Assembly (NCBI RefSeq): GCF_006064855.1
Contig: NZ_CP040753.1
Coordinates: 186,001 to 250,000 of the forward strand
Length of the DNA stretch: 64,000 nucleotides
Direction: 5' to 3'
DNA from: Sulfitobacter sp. BSw21498
GTDB taxonomy: Bacteria > Pseudomonadota > Alphaproteobacteria > Rhodobacterales > Rhodobacteraceae
Shown: piece by piece, positions 24,157-32,812 of the stretch
Layout: each line of letters starts with the position of its first letter
Position numbering within the stretch: position 1 is the first letter of the stretch
Notes under the pieces: generated by a model
The model's database searches: none
What the model was told of the DNA's origin: nothing
What the model saw: only the letters and a program-made list of their open reading frames with translations
Position numbers and translations under genes: made by a program

Positions 24157-25386
24157 TTACTCTTGGAACTTGGAAAGGATCATTGATCCGTTGGTGCCGC
24201 CGAACCCAAAGGAGTTGGTCATCACCGAATCTAGACCGGCATTGTCCACGCGCTCCAGCGCGATTTCGGAGGGGTCCAGTTTCGGGTCCAGATCAACGAC
24301 GTTGATGGATTTCGTGATAAAGTCATGTTTCAGCATCAACAGGCAGAACACTGCCTCTAGTGCGCCGGCGGCCCCTTGGGCGTGGCCGGTCATCGATTTG
24401 GTCGAGCTGACGGGTGGCGTGCTGCCTTGGCCAAAGACGCGGCGGACCGCTTCGATTTCGCCGACATCGCCGACGGGTGTGGATGTGCCATGCGCGTTGA
24501 TATAGCCGACCTTGCGGCCCTCGGGCAGGGTTTCCAGCGCCAGACGCATGGCGCGTTCGCCACCCTCGCCAGAGGGGGCTACCATGTCGTGCCCATCGGA
24601 TGTCGCCGCATAGCCGGTAACTTCGGCATAGATGGTGGCACCACGGGCCTTGGCGTGCTCAAGCTCTTCGAGCACCAGCATGCCGCCGCCGCCCGAAATC
24701 ACGAACCCGTCGCGGTTGGCGTCAAAGGCGCGGCTCGCGGTTTCGGGGGCGTCGTTATATTTGCTGCTCATCGCGCCCATGGCGTCGAACAGGCACGACA
24801 GCGTCCAGTCCAGTTCTTCGCCGCCGCCTGCGAACATCACGTCTTGCTTGCCCAACATGATCTGTTCGGCCGCGTTACCGATGCAATGCAGCGAAGTAGA
24901 GCAGGCCGAGGTGATCGAATAGTTGATGCCTTTGATCTTGAAAGCAGTCGACAGGTTCGCGCTGACGGTGGACGACATGCATTTTGGCACGGCGAACGGC
25001 CCGATACGCTTGGTCGCGCCGGTGTCGCGCACGACATTATGCGCGGTGAACAGCGCCGAGGTCGACGGCCCGCCGGAGCCCGCCACAAGGCCGGTGCGCG
25101 GGTTGCTGACCTGGTCTTCGCTCAGGCCGGCGTCCGCGATCGCTTGCTGCATCGCGATATAGGCATAGGCCGCGCCGCCGCCCATGAAGCGCAGCGCGCG
25201 TTTGTCGATGTGGTCGGCCACATCAATCTTGAGCGTCCCTGCAACGCGGCTGCGAAAGCCGTGCTCTGTCATTTCGGGGCTGGCGACGATGCCGCTGGTC
25301 CCGTCTTTAAGCGATGCCAGAACTTCTTCTGCATTGTTTCCGATGGACGAGACAATTCCCAATCCTGTGACAACGACGCGGCGCAT
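24157..25386 (-). CDS. fabB: 3-oxoacyl-[acyl-carrier-protein] synthase I
   Basis: A 409-aa beta-ketoacyl-ACP synthase. The start MRRVVVTGLGIVSSIGNNAEE is typical and has AAGGGAG upstream. The nucleophile Cys is in SITSACSTSLHCIG near residue 163, and the two His are in NAHGTSTPVGD and KSMTGHAQGAAG. Position between fabA and fabI identifies it as FabB, which elongates the cis-3-decenoyl-ACP made by FabA and so controls unsaturated fatty acid synthesis. The open frame upstream of this ATG is intergenic sequence. Confidence 0.95.
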   Translation of the reverse strand: MRRVVVTGLGIVSSIGNNAEEVLASLKDGTSGIVASPEMTEHGFRSRVAGTLKIDVADHIDKRALRFMGGGAAYAYIAMQQAIADAGLSEDQVSNPRTGLVAGSGGPSTSALFTAHNVVRDTGATKRIGPFAVPKCMSSTVSANLSTAFKIKGINYSITSACSTSLHCIGNAAEQIMLGKQDVMFAGGGEELDWTLSCLFDAMGAMSSKYNDAPETASRAFDANRDGFVISGGGGMLVLEELEHAKARGATIYAEVTGYAATSDGHDMVAPSGEGGERAMRLALETLPEGRKVGYINAHGTSTPVGDVGEIEAVRRVFGQGSTPPVSSTKSMTGHAQGAAGALEAVFCLLMLKHDFITKSINVVDLDPKLDPSEIALERVDNAGLDSVMTNSFGFGGTNGSMILSKFQE

Positions 25387-25435
25387 GGGCTGCACTCCCT
25401 TGATCTGTGTGGGGCGGGTGCCCTCTTGATGCTGC

Positions 25436-25461
25436 GCGGCCCGCGCGTGTTGCGGGGCCGC
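25436..25461 (-). promoter_or_regulatory. Hairpin in the fabA-fabB gap
   Basis: GCGGCCC and GGGCCGC pair across a 12-base loop within the 161-bp gap between fabA and fabB. It could adjust the relative expression of the two genes, but it could also be incidental in GC-rich DNA. Confidence 0.3.
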
Positions 25462-25547
25462 ACGTTCGTTTCCCGTTTGCCGCCTATGGGGCGACAAATC
25501 AAGTCATCAGTCTGTCTGGATGATCAGCAAGATGCTCGGAAGTCCGC

Positions 25548-26057
25548 TCAGCTCTCGCTCAGCGCGACCTTCATGTCTTTGACCTGATAGATCACTTCGC
25601 CGTCAGCTTCGACGATGCCATCGGCAACGCCCATGGTCAGGCGACGGGTCTGGATCGCTTTGGTAAAGTCGATCTTGTAGGTCAGCAACTTGCGGTCAGG
25701 GCGTACCATACCGGTCAGTTTCACTTCGCCGACGCCAAGCGCATAGCCGCGCCCCTGCCAGCCGCGCCAGCCAAGGTTAAAGCCGGTCAGCTGCCACAGG
25801 CCATCAAGGCCAAGACAGCCGGGCATGATCGGGTTGCCGGGGAAGTGGCAGTCAAAGAACCACAGGTCAGGCGTGATGTCGAATTCGGCCGTGATGTGCC
25901 CTTTGCCGTGGGCACCGCCATCAGCGGATACGTCTGTAATACGGTCCATCATCAGCATCGGCGGGGCGGGCAGCTGTGCGTTGCCTTCGCCGAAAAGCTC
26001 GCCACGGGCGCATTTGAGCAGGGCTTCTTTGTCAAAGCTGGTGGGGTAGTCGGCCAT
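25548..26057 (-). CDS. fabA: 3-hydroxydecanoyl-[ACP] dehydratase/isomerase
   Basis: A 169-aa hotdog enzyme that dehydrates 3-hydroxydecanoyl-ACP and isomerises the double bond, the branch point to unsaturated fatty acids. The active-site helix motif [20 protein letters not shown] near residues 66-85 has the catalytic His and Asp. Length is exactly as expected. It is the first gene of the fabA-fabB-fabI operon and divergent from irr, the arrangement found in many Rhodobacterales. Confidence 0.96.
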   Translation of the reverse strand: MADYPTSFDKEALLKCARGELFGEGNAQLPAPPMLMMDRITDVSADGGAHGKGHITAEFDITPDLWFFDCHFPGNPIMPGCLGLDGLWQLTGFNLGWRGWQGRGYALGVGEVKLTGMVRPDRKLLTYKIDFTKAIQTRRLTMGVADGIVEADGEVIYQVKDMKVALSES

Positions 26058-26194
26058 AATATCGCGGCTCCTGAGGGCTGAATTTCAAGTCCCGGCAGGT
26101 TTAGCATTGCGCACCGCAGGCCCGCAAGGGCGCAGGCAGATCGCATTTACGCCACGGCGCAGGGCGGCGTTGGCAGGTGTTTCGGGATTTCCGT

Positions 26195-26224
26195 TTGAAA
26201 ACCGCAGGCTTTGCCCTTTATATA
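26195..26224 (+). promoter_or_regulatory. Candidate sigma-70 promoter of irr
   Basis: TTGAAA at 26195-26200, a 17-base spacer and TTATAT at 26218-26223 (or TATATA with an 18-base spacer). The ATG of irr lies 27 bases downstream of the -10. Confidence 0.5.
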
Positions 26225-26250
26225 TAGGACATGAGAGGTACCTATAGCCA

Positions 26251-26670
26251 ATGACCCAAACAACACAGCAGATCAGTTCTGAGTGGCTTGCCAAAGCGGG
26301 CCTGCGCCCCACGCGGCAGCGCATGACGCTGGCGCATCTGTTGGTGGGCGACGGTCAGCACCGCCATGTCACCGCCGAAAGCCTGTTTGACGCAGCCAAG
26401 GGGCAGGGCGATGCCGTGTCGCTGGCAACCGTCTACAATACCCTGCGCGCCTTTTGCGATGCGGGGCTGATGCAGGAAGTCACGGTTGACGGGTCCAAAA
26501 GCTATTTCGATACCAACACCCATGATCACCCCCATTTCTTCTGGGAGGACGAGGCGCGTCTGTCCGATGCCCCCTCTGATCAGCTTGTGATCGCGCAGCT
26601 GCCTGACGCCCCCGAAGGGGCCGAGATCGCATCGGTCGATGTGGTGATCCGTCTGCGCCGCAAGGTTTAG
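26251..26670 (+). CDS. irr: Iron response regulator Irr (Fur superfamily)
   Basis: A 139-aa Fur-family regulator. The winged helix contains GLRPTRQRMTLAHLLV and ISLATVYNTLRAFCDAGL-like sequence (here VSLATVYNTLRAFCD). The dimer region has the HxH heme/iron motif in NTHDHPHFFWED near residues 90-101, the mark of alphaproteobacterial Irr. The CxxC zinc motifs of true Fur and the N-terminal Cys-Pro heme motif of Bradyrhizobium Irr are absent. In this group Irr represses iron-using genes under iron limitation. It is divergent from fabA (193 bp). Confidence 0.9.
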   Translation: MTQTTQQISSEWLAKAGLRPTRQRMTLAHLLVGDGQHRHVTAESLFDAAKGQGDAVSLATVYNTLRAFCDAGLMQEVTVDGSKSYFDTNTHDHPHFFWEDEARLSDAPSDQLVIAQLPDAPEGAEIASVDVVIRLRRKV

Positions 26671-26718
26671 GCCGCGGCTGCCAATCGGGCGCGGGCGTAT
26701 TTCACCAACTGCACCGCG

Positions 26719-27591
26719 CTAGAACCATTGTCCCGGTTCCATCAGACCCAGATCCAGCAGCTGCCGTGAATGCCATTCAAACGGCGCAGAGTTGTGCCAT
26801 TTGAAGGTTGCAATGCTGCCCGTGCTGCCCGGATTGGACTTGAGCGCCTTGGCCGTGCGGAACGAGCAAACGGAGGCTGTGATATTGTGATGCCACGGGC
26901 AGGCGTAGGTGTTGTATTCCTGATCCGAGAACGTGTGATCGCCAAGCATCTGCAAGCCGGGTTTGGCGCGGAACAGGGAAATGCGGTCGATCTTGCGCCG
27001 CGCCGCTGGCACGTGTTCCTCAAAGCGCCACCGTAATCCGCCAAAGAAATCCAACTGCCGCTCTTTGGGGGCGGTGTCAGGCGTCTCTTGACGGGCCAGC
27101 GCGTAATAGCCGGACCGATCCATAAGGGCATTGTCCAAGGACACGGCGTTGGGTGCCGCCTCAAGATCATCTGCGTAGAGGTCGACAACATAGGCCAACA
27201 TCGCATCGCGGCGCTCTTCGGTGTGAAACGCCAGCATCTCGCCCACGGTGCGCGTCTCGCAGAAGGGGTAGAACAGGTATTCCGCGTTATAGCAGACATA
27301 CAGCCATTGCCCCGGCGCGGCCTCGATCACGGCGTTCACCGCATCTTCGATCGCGCCTTCGCGGTCCATGTCGTAATCTACCCGCAGCACGCCTTTGCTT
27401 TCGGCCACATCGCGGGCCAGTGCAAAGCTGGGGGGCATAAAGGCAACCAACGTGCCGAACCCAAGCTGCTGGTGATGGCGCAGCGTTGTCTCGATCTCTA
27501 TGGCGTCTTCGACCATGATCAAGGCGATGGGGCCCTTGCTCAGCACGGTTTTGCTGTCGCTGATGAAATGGTCAAGACTACGATATTGCAT
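26719..27591 (-). CDS. Protein of unknown function, possibly glycosyltransferase-family-2-like (290 aa)
   Basis: I do not recognise this firmly. The N-terminal part (PIALIMVEDAIEIETTLRHH, then QLGFGTLVAFMPP) looks like the opening of the Glyco_tranf_2_4 family, where an acidic residue and a HHxxLGF stretch recur. The position where that family carries a D-x-D/E metal motif reads YNAEYLFYPF, so catalytic metal binding is doubtful. The C-terminus has an unusual Trp/His-rich segment (YACPWHHNITASVCSF, FKWHNSAPFEWHSRQL). The start at MQYRSLD is taken for GGGGT upstream; the frame is open 31 codons further. It is divergent from miaB (114 bp between starts). Confidence 0.7.
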   Translation of the reverse strand: MQYRSLDHFISDSKTVLSKGPIALIMVEDAIEIETTLRHHQQLGFGTLVAFMPPSFALARDVAESKGVLRVDYDMDREGAIEDAVNAVIEAAPGQWLYVCYNAEYLFYPFCETRTVGEMLAFHTEERRDAMLAYVVDLYADDLEAAPNAVSLDNALMDRSGYYALARQETPDTAPKERQLDFFGGLRWRFEEHVPAARRKIDRISLFRAKPGLQMLGDHTFSDQEYNTYACPWHHNITASVCSFRTAKALKSNPGSTGSIATFKWHNSAPFEWHSRQLLDLGLMEPGQWF

Positions 27592-27705
27592 GACACCCCG
27601 GTGGAAACTGCGCTTTGTCCTAAATCTGTCAAATCGGGACGCATTGCAAGAGAACGCTGGCACTGTTAGACCGCGCTTTTGCACCTTTGATCAACGGACC
27701 CTGCC

Positions 27706-29025
27706 ATGACCGCGCCAAAAAAGCTGTTCATCAAGACCTACGGTTGCCAGATGAACGTCTACGACAGTGAACGTATGGCCGAGTCTCTGGGCGATACTTA
27801 CGTCGAGACAAAGACCGCTGCCGATGCGGATATGATCCTGCTGAACACCTGTCACATCCGGGAAAAAGCGGCTGAAAAAGTCTATTCCGAGCTGGGCCGC
27901 CTGAAGCCGCTGAAAGAGCTGAACCCCAATCTGAAAATCGGCGTGACCGGTTGCGTGGCGCAGGCCGAAGGGGCAGAGATCATGCGCCGTCAACCGGCTG
28001 TTGATCTGGTCGTCGGGCCGCAATCCTATCACCGGCTCCCCGCCATGGAAGCCCGCGTGCGGTCCGGCAAGACTGCGCTAGATACGGATTTCCCCGAAGA
28101 AGACAAATTCGAAAAGCTCAAGGGCCGCGGCAAGGCGAAACGCGCACCCTCTGCATTTCTGACCGTGCAAGAAGGGTGCGACAAGTTCTGCGCCTTCTGC
28201 GTGGTGCCCTATACCCGCGGTGCCGAAGTCTCGCGCCCTGCAACCCGTGTGCTGACCGAAGCGCGCGAACTGGTAGAACGCGGCGTGCGCGAAGTCACTT
28301 TGCTGGGTCAGAACGTCAACGCCTATCACGGCGTGGGCGCAGAGGGCGCGGATTACACGCTTGCCCGCCTGATCCAAGAGTTGGCCAAGATCGACGGGCT
28401 GGAACGGATCCGCTATACCACCAGCCACCCCAACGACATGGACGACGCGCTGATCGCGGCACATGGCGAGATCGACAAGCTGATGCCCTATTTGCACCTG
28501 CCCGTTCAATCGGGGTCCGATCGTATCCTCAAGCGGATGAACCGCAGCCACACCGCCGAAAGCTATCTGCGGCTGATCGAACGCATCCGTGCCGCACGGC
28601 CCGATATCGTGATGTCGGGCGATTTCATCGTCGGCTTCCCCGAAGAGACAGACGCGGATTTCGAGGCCACGATGCAGCTCGTCCGCGAGGTCAAATACGG
28701 ATATGCTTATTCGTTCAAATACTCGACCCGCCCGGGCACCCCCGCCGCTGAACGCCCGCAGGTAGAGGCCGCCATCGCCGACGCGCGCCTGCAACGTCTG
28801 CAAGGGTTGATCACCGGCCAACAGCGCGAGATCCAGAACAGCATGGTCGGCCGTGACCTGTCTGTACTGGTGGAAAAAACCGGCCGCGAGGTAGGGCAAA
28901 TGGTGGGTAAATCAGAATACCTCCATTCTGTGCATATTGACGATGCGCAGGCCAATATCGGCGATGTGGTCCGCGTCAGAATCGTTGATGCCAAAACCAA
29001 TTCACTGACCGCACGGCAGATTTAA
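27706..29025 (+). CDS. miaB: tRNA-2-methylthio-N6-dimethylallyladenosine synthase
   Basis: A 439-aa radical-SAM methylthiotransferase that adds the 2-methylthio group at A37 of tRNAs reading UNN codons. Three N-terminal Cys for the auxiliary cluster are visible ([25 protein letters not shown]), the radical-SAM motif [15 protein letters not shown] is near residues 157-171, and a TRAM domain closes the protein (ending SLTARQI). Length is normal. It opens the block that continues with phoH-ybeY-corC-lnt, though two envelope genes now lie between. Confidence 0.96.
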   Translation: MTAPKKLFIKTYGCQMNVYDSERMAESLGDTYVETKTAADADMILLNTCHIREKAAEKVYSELGRLKPLKELNPNLKIGVTGCVAQAEGAEIMRRQPAVDLVVGPQSYHRLPAMEARVRSGKTALDTDFPEEDKFEKLKGRGKAKRAPSAFLTVQEGCDKFCAFCVVPYTRGAEVSRPATRVLTEARELVERGVREVTLLGQNVNAYHGVGAEGADYTLARLIQELAKIDGLERIRYTTSHPNDMDDALIAAHGEIDKLMPYLHLPVQSGSDRILKRMNRSHTAESYLRLIERIRAARPDIVMSGDFIVGFPEETDADFEATMQLVREVKYGYAYSFKYSTRPGTPAAERPQVEAAIADARLQRLQGLITGQQREIQNSMVGRDLSVLVEKTGREVGQMVGKSEYLHSVHIDDAQANIGDVVRVRIVDAKTNSLTARQI

Positions 29026-29244
29026 GTGTCGCAAGCCGCGCTTTGCCCGCAAAGATTGTAGACCAAAACGGCTGCAATCTCGGGTAAATGGCGTAAGTGT
29101 GGCAGTAATATAGTAAATATGGCCGCATTCGCGCTTCACAGAGCCTCGTTTACCTCCTAATCTTACAACATATAGCGGACGACCGTGGTGCCTGGGGTAT
29201 CTCTGGGTTTTCCGACTGGGGGACAGAAGAAAAGGACGAGGGCT

Positions 29245-29820
29245 GTGTTCAATACAATTTCCAAGGGGCTACGGCTGTTTGCGGGCACCATGATCGCCGC
29301 GACATTCGTGCTTCAGGCATCTGCTGCCGATGCACAAACAAGATCTCAACAGGGCCGCGACAAGGGCCAGTATATTCCAACGATCTGGGTTGATCCCGAC
29401 GGGTGCGAACACTGGGTCATGGATGACGGTGCCGAAGGCTACATGACACCGCATGTCACACGTCAGGGTATTCCGGTCTGCCGCCGGGGGAACGTCTGCG
29501 GCGTGATGGATACGGACCAGTTTTTCAAGACTGACAGCTACCGCGTGCACCCGCAGGGCCGCGCGCGTCTGGCTGAATTCTTCAAGTCGACAGGTGCAGT
29601 GTCCTATATCGTCAGCGGTCACACCGACAGCCGTGCGTCGGATGCCTATAACATGAAGCTGTCGCTGAACCGTGCCAATGCTGTCGCCAGTATCGCACAG
29701 CAGTCGGGGGCCCGCATCGCGGATGTTCGCGGCTACGGCGAGCGGATGCCAGCAGCGTCCAACGGCACATCGGGCGGTATGGCCAAGAACCGCCGCGTCG
29801 AAATCATCTGCATTCGCTAA
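29245..29820 (+). CDS. OmpA-family peptidoglycan-binding protein with an N-terminal IWVDP...C module
   Basis: A 191-aa exported protein. A signal peptide covers ~31 residues (RLFAGTMIAATFVLQASA), then a short charged linker, then a 33-residue module at 47-79 with IWVDPDGCEHW, DDGAEGY and PVC, and finally an OmpA-C domain: SYIVSGHTDSRASDAYNMKL, LNRANAV, GYGERMPAA and KNRRVEIICIR, with the Asp and Arg that bind diaminopimelate. It should be periplasmic and bind the cell wall. The GTG start has AGGACGAGGG just upstream; the frame continues upstream without a better signal. The next gene carries the same 33-residue module. Confidence 0.85.
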   Translation: MFNTISKGLRLFAGTMIAATFVLQASAADAQTRSQQGRDKGQYIPTIWVDPDGCEHWVMDDGAEGYMTPHVTRQGIPVCRRGNVCGVMDTDQFFKTDSYRVHPQGRARLAEFFKSTGAVSYIVSGHTDSRASDAYNMKLSLNRANAVASIAQQSGARIADVRGYGERMPAASNGTSGGMAKNRRVEIICIR

Positions 29821-29835
29821 GGGGACAGTAACGTG

Positions 29836-30147
29836 ATGAAAGCTAAGATTATGATGGTCACCGCCTGCGCCCTGACACTGGGTGCTTGCGCTGACTACGA
29901 AGGCCGGGGCTACCCCGCCGATAAATCCGTTGACCGCGGTTTCGACAAAAAGCACCTGAGCCAGCTTCAGGCCGGTATCTGGGTCGACCCCAATGGCTGC
30001 GACCACTGGATCATCGACGATGGCGTCGAAGGCTACCTGAGCCAGCGCTTGGACAAATACGGCAAGCCGGTTTGCTCTGGTGTGGCGCAGCCGACCTATA
30101 CGGCGGGTGATTTCAAAGGCGGTTCGCGCGTCCGAGATCCAAACTGA
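29836..30147 (+). CDS. Small lipoprotein sharing the IWVDP...C module with the upstream OmpA protein
   Basis: A 103-aa protein with a lipoprotein signal (MKAKIMMVTACALTLGAC; lipobox LGAC, lipidated Cys18). After a charged linker it has IWVDPNGCDHW, DDGVEGY and PVC at residues 48-80, 19 of 33 positions identical to the module in the preceding OmpA-family protein. The two Cys of the module are conserved in both and could form a disulfide. A GTG one codon earlier is an alternative start. It lies 15 bases after the OmpA gene and is followed by a clear terminator, so the two form a two-gene operon. Confidence 0.85.
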   Translation: MKAKIMMVTACALTLGACADYEGRGYPADKSVDRGFDKKHLSQLQAGIWVDPNGCDHWIIDDGVEGYLSQRLDKYGKPVCSGVAQPTYTAGDFKGGSRVRDPN

Positions 30148-30175
30148 TCTTGAGACAACTCCTGCACATAGGATC

Positions 30176-30208
30176 GGGCCGGCGCGTTTTACGCTCCGGC
30201 CCTTTTTT
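30176..30208 (+). terminator. Rho-independent terminator after the OmpA/lipoprotein pair
   Basis: GGGCCGG...CCGGCCC stem with a short loop around GTTTTACGC, followed by a T6 run (30203-30208). Confidence 0.9.
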
Positions 30209-30283
30209 GTCGGTGCCAAGGGGTACACAGTTTGAAAACGGGTCCCATATTAATCCAAAGACATCTCCAATTAGGAAAACGCT

Positions 30284-31291
30284 TTGCCATCTAGTGATAC
30301 AATGACACCTCCCGCCTCTAACGCGCAGCAGCTTGAATTTCCGGATAACCGGCTGCTGATCGACCTGTGCGGCCCTTATGACGCCAATCTGACCGCCGTG
30401 GAAACGGCGCTCGAGGTGCAGATTGTGCGCCGAGGCAACCAGCTGTCGGTGATCGGCGAAGATGATGCGACAACGCGTGCCGTGGCGGTGCTGAACGGGC
30501 TATATGCCCGGCTTGAAGGCGGACGCAGCGTCGAACCTGCGGATGTCACCAGCCTGTTGCGCATGGGTGATTCCGCGGCAGGGACAGGCGTACGTCCGGG
30601 CGACCAGATCGAGATGCCCAATCTTGGCGGCGTCGAAATCCAGACCCGCAAGAAACGGGTCGAACCCCGCACCGCGGCACAAAAGGCCTATGTGCAATCG
30701 CTGTTTGACAATGAACTAGCCTTTGGCATCGGGCCCGCCGGCACGGGCAAAACCTATCTGGCCGTGGCTGTGGGCGTGTCGATGTTCATTGGCGGCCATG
30801 TTGATCGCATTATCCTGTCGCGCCCCGCGGTCGAAGCAGGCGAAAAACTTGGCTATCTGCCGGGCGATATGAAGGACAAGGTCGATCCCTACATGCAGCC
30901 GCTCTATGATGCGCTGAACGATTTCTTGCCCGGCAAACAGCTGGCAAAGCTGATCGAAGAGAAAAAGATCGAGATCGCACCGCTGGCCTTTATGCGCGGG
31001 CGGACCCTTTCGAATGCTTTTGTTGTATTGGACGAGGCGCAGAACGCGACCTCTATGCAGATGAAGATGTTCCTGACCCGTTTGGGCGAAGGGTCGCGTA
31101 TGGTGATTACAGGCGACCGGACCCAGATCGACTTGCCACGCGGCGTGCCGTCGGGGCTGCAAGACGCGGAACGGCTGCTCAAGACGATCCCCAAGATCAG
31201 CTTTAATTACTTCACGTCCAAAGACGTGGTGCGTCACCCGCTAGTTGCCGCGATCATCGAAGCCTACGAAGCAGATACGGGCCACGCGTAA
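30284..31291 (+). CDS. phoH: PhoH-family ATPase
   Basis: A 335-aa PhoH-like (PhoL) cytoplasmic ATPase. An N-terminal RNA-binding-like region is followed by the P-loop FGIGPAGTGKTYLAVAVGV near residues 146-164 and the Walker B FVVLDEAQNAT near 244-254. Its exact role is unsettled; conserved linkage to ybeY points to RNA metabolism. The start is TTG at 30284 because AGGA lies 6 bases upstream; the ATG six codons later lacks a ribosome site. Its stop overlaps an ATG (TAATG) opening a 22-codon frame that ends on the ybeY start. Confidence 0.92.
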   Translation: MPSSDTMTPPASNAQQLEFPDNRLLIDLCGPYDANLTAVETALEVQIVRRGNQLSVIGEDDATTRAVAVLNGLYARLEGGRSVEPADVTSLLRMGDSAAGTGVRPGDQIEMPNLGGVEIQTRKKRVEPRTAAQKAYVQSLFDNELAFGIGPAGTGKTYLAVAVGVSMFIGGHVDRIILSRPAVEAGEKLGYLPGDMKDKVDPYMQPLYDALNDFLPGKQLAKLIEEKKIEIAPLAFMRGRTLSNAFVVLDEAQNATSMQMKMFLTRLGEGSRMVITGDRTQIDLPRGVPSGLQDAERLLKTIPKISFNYFTSKDVVRHPLVAAIIEAYEADTGHA

Positions 31292-31359
31292 TGCCCGGCT
31301 GCTTCATTTTGCCAAATAAACTCCGGGGGGCCGGGGGCTGGCCCCCGGTGCGGCGCTGA
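31291..31359 (+). CDS. Possible 22-codon coupling ORF through a repeat, between phoH and ybeY
   Basis: An ATG overlaps the phoH stop (TAATG) and opens a frame of 22 codons that ends in TGA overlapping the ybeY ATG (TGATG). The frame passes straight through repeat copy 5 (31303-31349), with residues such as LPNKLRGAGGWPP. Ribosomes leaving phoH could thus travel to ybeY, which has no ribosome binding site of its own. The peptide is not expected to have a function; the value lies in the coupling. The open frame may be fortuitous. Confidence 0.35.
   Translation: MPGCFILPNKLRGAGGWPPVRR
31303..31349 (+). repeat. Dispersed GC-rich hairpin repeat, copy 5
   Basis: TTCATTTTGCCAAATAAACT followed by a G6 run, then CCGGGGGCTGGCCCCCGG, a strong hairpin ending 9 bases before the ybeY start. 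It shares the head with copy 1 and the tail with copy 3. Confidence 0.7.
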
Positions 31360-31883
31360 TGCAGGCGCTGGACGTAATCGAGGAAGATCCGCGTTGGGCC
31401 GATTTGGACCTAGAGACGCTGTGCCCGCGTGCGATATCGGCCACGCTGGCGCATCTGTCGCTGGAGGCCAGCGCCGCCGAGGTCACTGTGCTGGCCTGTG
31501 ACGACGCGCATATTGCCACGCTGAATGCTGATTTCCGCGACAAACCCACGCCGACCAATGTACTGAGCTGGCCCGCGGAAGAACGCGGTGCCGCGCAGGA
31601 TGGCGATATACCGCTGCCGGTCACGCCGGGGTTCGACAATATGCTGGAACTCGGCGATATCGCGATTTCATATGATACCTGCCACGCCGAGGCAGAGGCC
31701 GCAGGCAAGCCGATGGTTGATCATGTGACCCATTTGATCGTTCACGGAGTGCTCCATTTGTTGGGCTATGACCACGAACGGGACGGGGATGCGGCCCTGA
31801 TGGAACGGTTAGAGGTAGAAATACTTGGTAAATTAGGGTTGGATGACCCATATAGAGACGACGCAGCGCAACTGCCTGCCTAA
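31359..31883 (+). CDS. ybeY: Endoribonuclease YbeY (16S rRNA maturation)
   Basis: A 174-aa zinc-dependent endoribonuclease for 16S rRNA 3'-end maturation and ribosome quality control. The three zinc His are in VTHLIVHGVLHLLGYDHERD near residues 125-144 (HGVLHLLGYDH). PTNVLSWPAEE near 65-75 is the family's TNVLSFP motif. No ribosome site precedes the ATG: a GC-rich repeat hairpin lies immediately upstream and translation may be coupled through the short frame from phoH. corC follows after 20 bases. Confidence 0.93.
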   Translation: MQALDVIEEDPRWADLDLETLCPRAISATLAHLSLEASAAEVTVLACDDAHIATLNADFRDKPTPTNVLSWPAEERGAAQDGDIPLPVTPGFDNMLELGDIAISYDTCHAEAEAAGKPMVDHVTHLIVHGVLHLLGYDHERDGDAALMERLEVEILGKLGLDDPYRDDAAQLPA

Positions 31884-31903
31884 CCACATAAAGACAGGAC
31901 CCG

Positions 31904-32812
31904 ATGGGCGATACAGACGGATCATCTGAGGCGGCGCAAAGCGCGCAGTTGGAAGACATAAAACTGGCCTCCGAGGCTGAAGAAACCGAAGATACCCCTA
32001 AATCCGGTGGCTTCTTTTCCCGGGTCATGGGTGCACTCAGCGCGTCAGACCCCGAGGAAGAGGAGGAAATGACTGCGGCTCAGACCGACCGGCTTTCCAC
32101 GCGCGGCATGATGAACCTGCGCCGGATGCGGGTCGAAGACGTTGCGGTGCCCAAGGCGGATATCACCGCCATACCCGTCGGCTCGACGCTGGATGAATTG
32201 GTGGGCGTGTTCAAAGAGAGCGGCCTGACGCGGTTGCCGGTTTACGACGGGACGCTCGATACGCCCGTTGGTATGGCCCACCTCAAGGACCTGGCGCTGA
32301 CCCACGGTTTTAATGGCAGATCCGCCGAGTTTGATCTGAAGGCGATGCTCCGTCCCTTGTTGTTTGTACCGCCATCAATGACCATTGGCGTGCTGCTGAC
32401 CAAGATGCAGGCGGAACGGCGTCACATGGCGTTGGTGATTGACGAATATGGCGGCGTCGACGGGCTGGTCACGATCGAAGACCTCATCGAACAGGTGATC
32501 GGCGAGATCGAAGACGAACATGACGTCGACGAAGGGAAATACTGGACCGTTGAAAAACCGGGCTGCTACCTTGCGCTGGCCAAAACGCCGCTGGATGATT
32601 TCGAGGCAGAGATCGGACGTTCGTTGACCGACCACGACGATGTGGACGAAGAGGAAATCGATACGCTTGGCGGGTTGGTCTTTATGCTGTCGGGTCGGGT
32701 ACCGGCGCGCGGCGAAGTGGTTGTGCACCCCGACGGCCCCGAATTCGAGGTCATCGATGCGGATCCCCGCCGGATCAAGCGGTTGCGTGTGCGTATGGCC
32801 GGATCTCACTGA
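31904..32812 (+). CDS. corC: CBS-domain protein, CorC/hemolysin-C family (YbeX)
   Basis: A 302-aa cytoplasmic protein: an acidic Ser/Glu-rich N-terminus (~50 residues, with EEEEE near 47), two CBS domains (ADITAIPVGSTLDELVGVF through LALTHGF; then MTIGVLLTKMQAERRHMALV through GLVTIEDLIEQVIGEIEDE) and a C-terminal CorC/HlyC domain ending RRIKRLRVRM. Members affect magnesium/cobalt handling and ribosome function; the E. coli gene is also between ybeY and lnt. Its stop overlaps the lnt start (TGATG). Confidence 0.9.
   Translation: MGDTDGSSEAAQSAQLEDIKLASEAEETEDTPKSGGFFSRVMGALSASDPEEEEEMTAAQTDRLSTRGMMNLRRMRVEDVAVPKADITAIPVGSTLDELVGVFKESGLTRLPVYDGTLDTPVGMAHLKDLALTHGFNGRSAEFDLKAMLRPLLFVPPSMTIGVLLTKMQAERRHMALVIDEYGGVDGLVTIEDLIEQVIGEIEDEHDVDEGKYWTVEKPGCYLALAKTPLDDFEAEIGRSLTDHDDVDEEEIDTLGGLVFMLSGRVPARGEVVVHPDGPEFEVIDADPRRIKRLRVRMAGSH

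Noticed and set aside
29269..30228. 319-codon minus-strand frame across the OmpA and lipoprotein genes
   Set aside because: Runs across two genes and a terminator on the other strand; no signal or domain.
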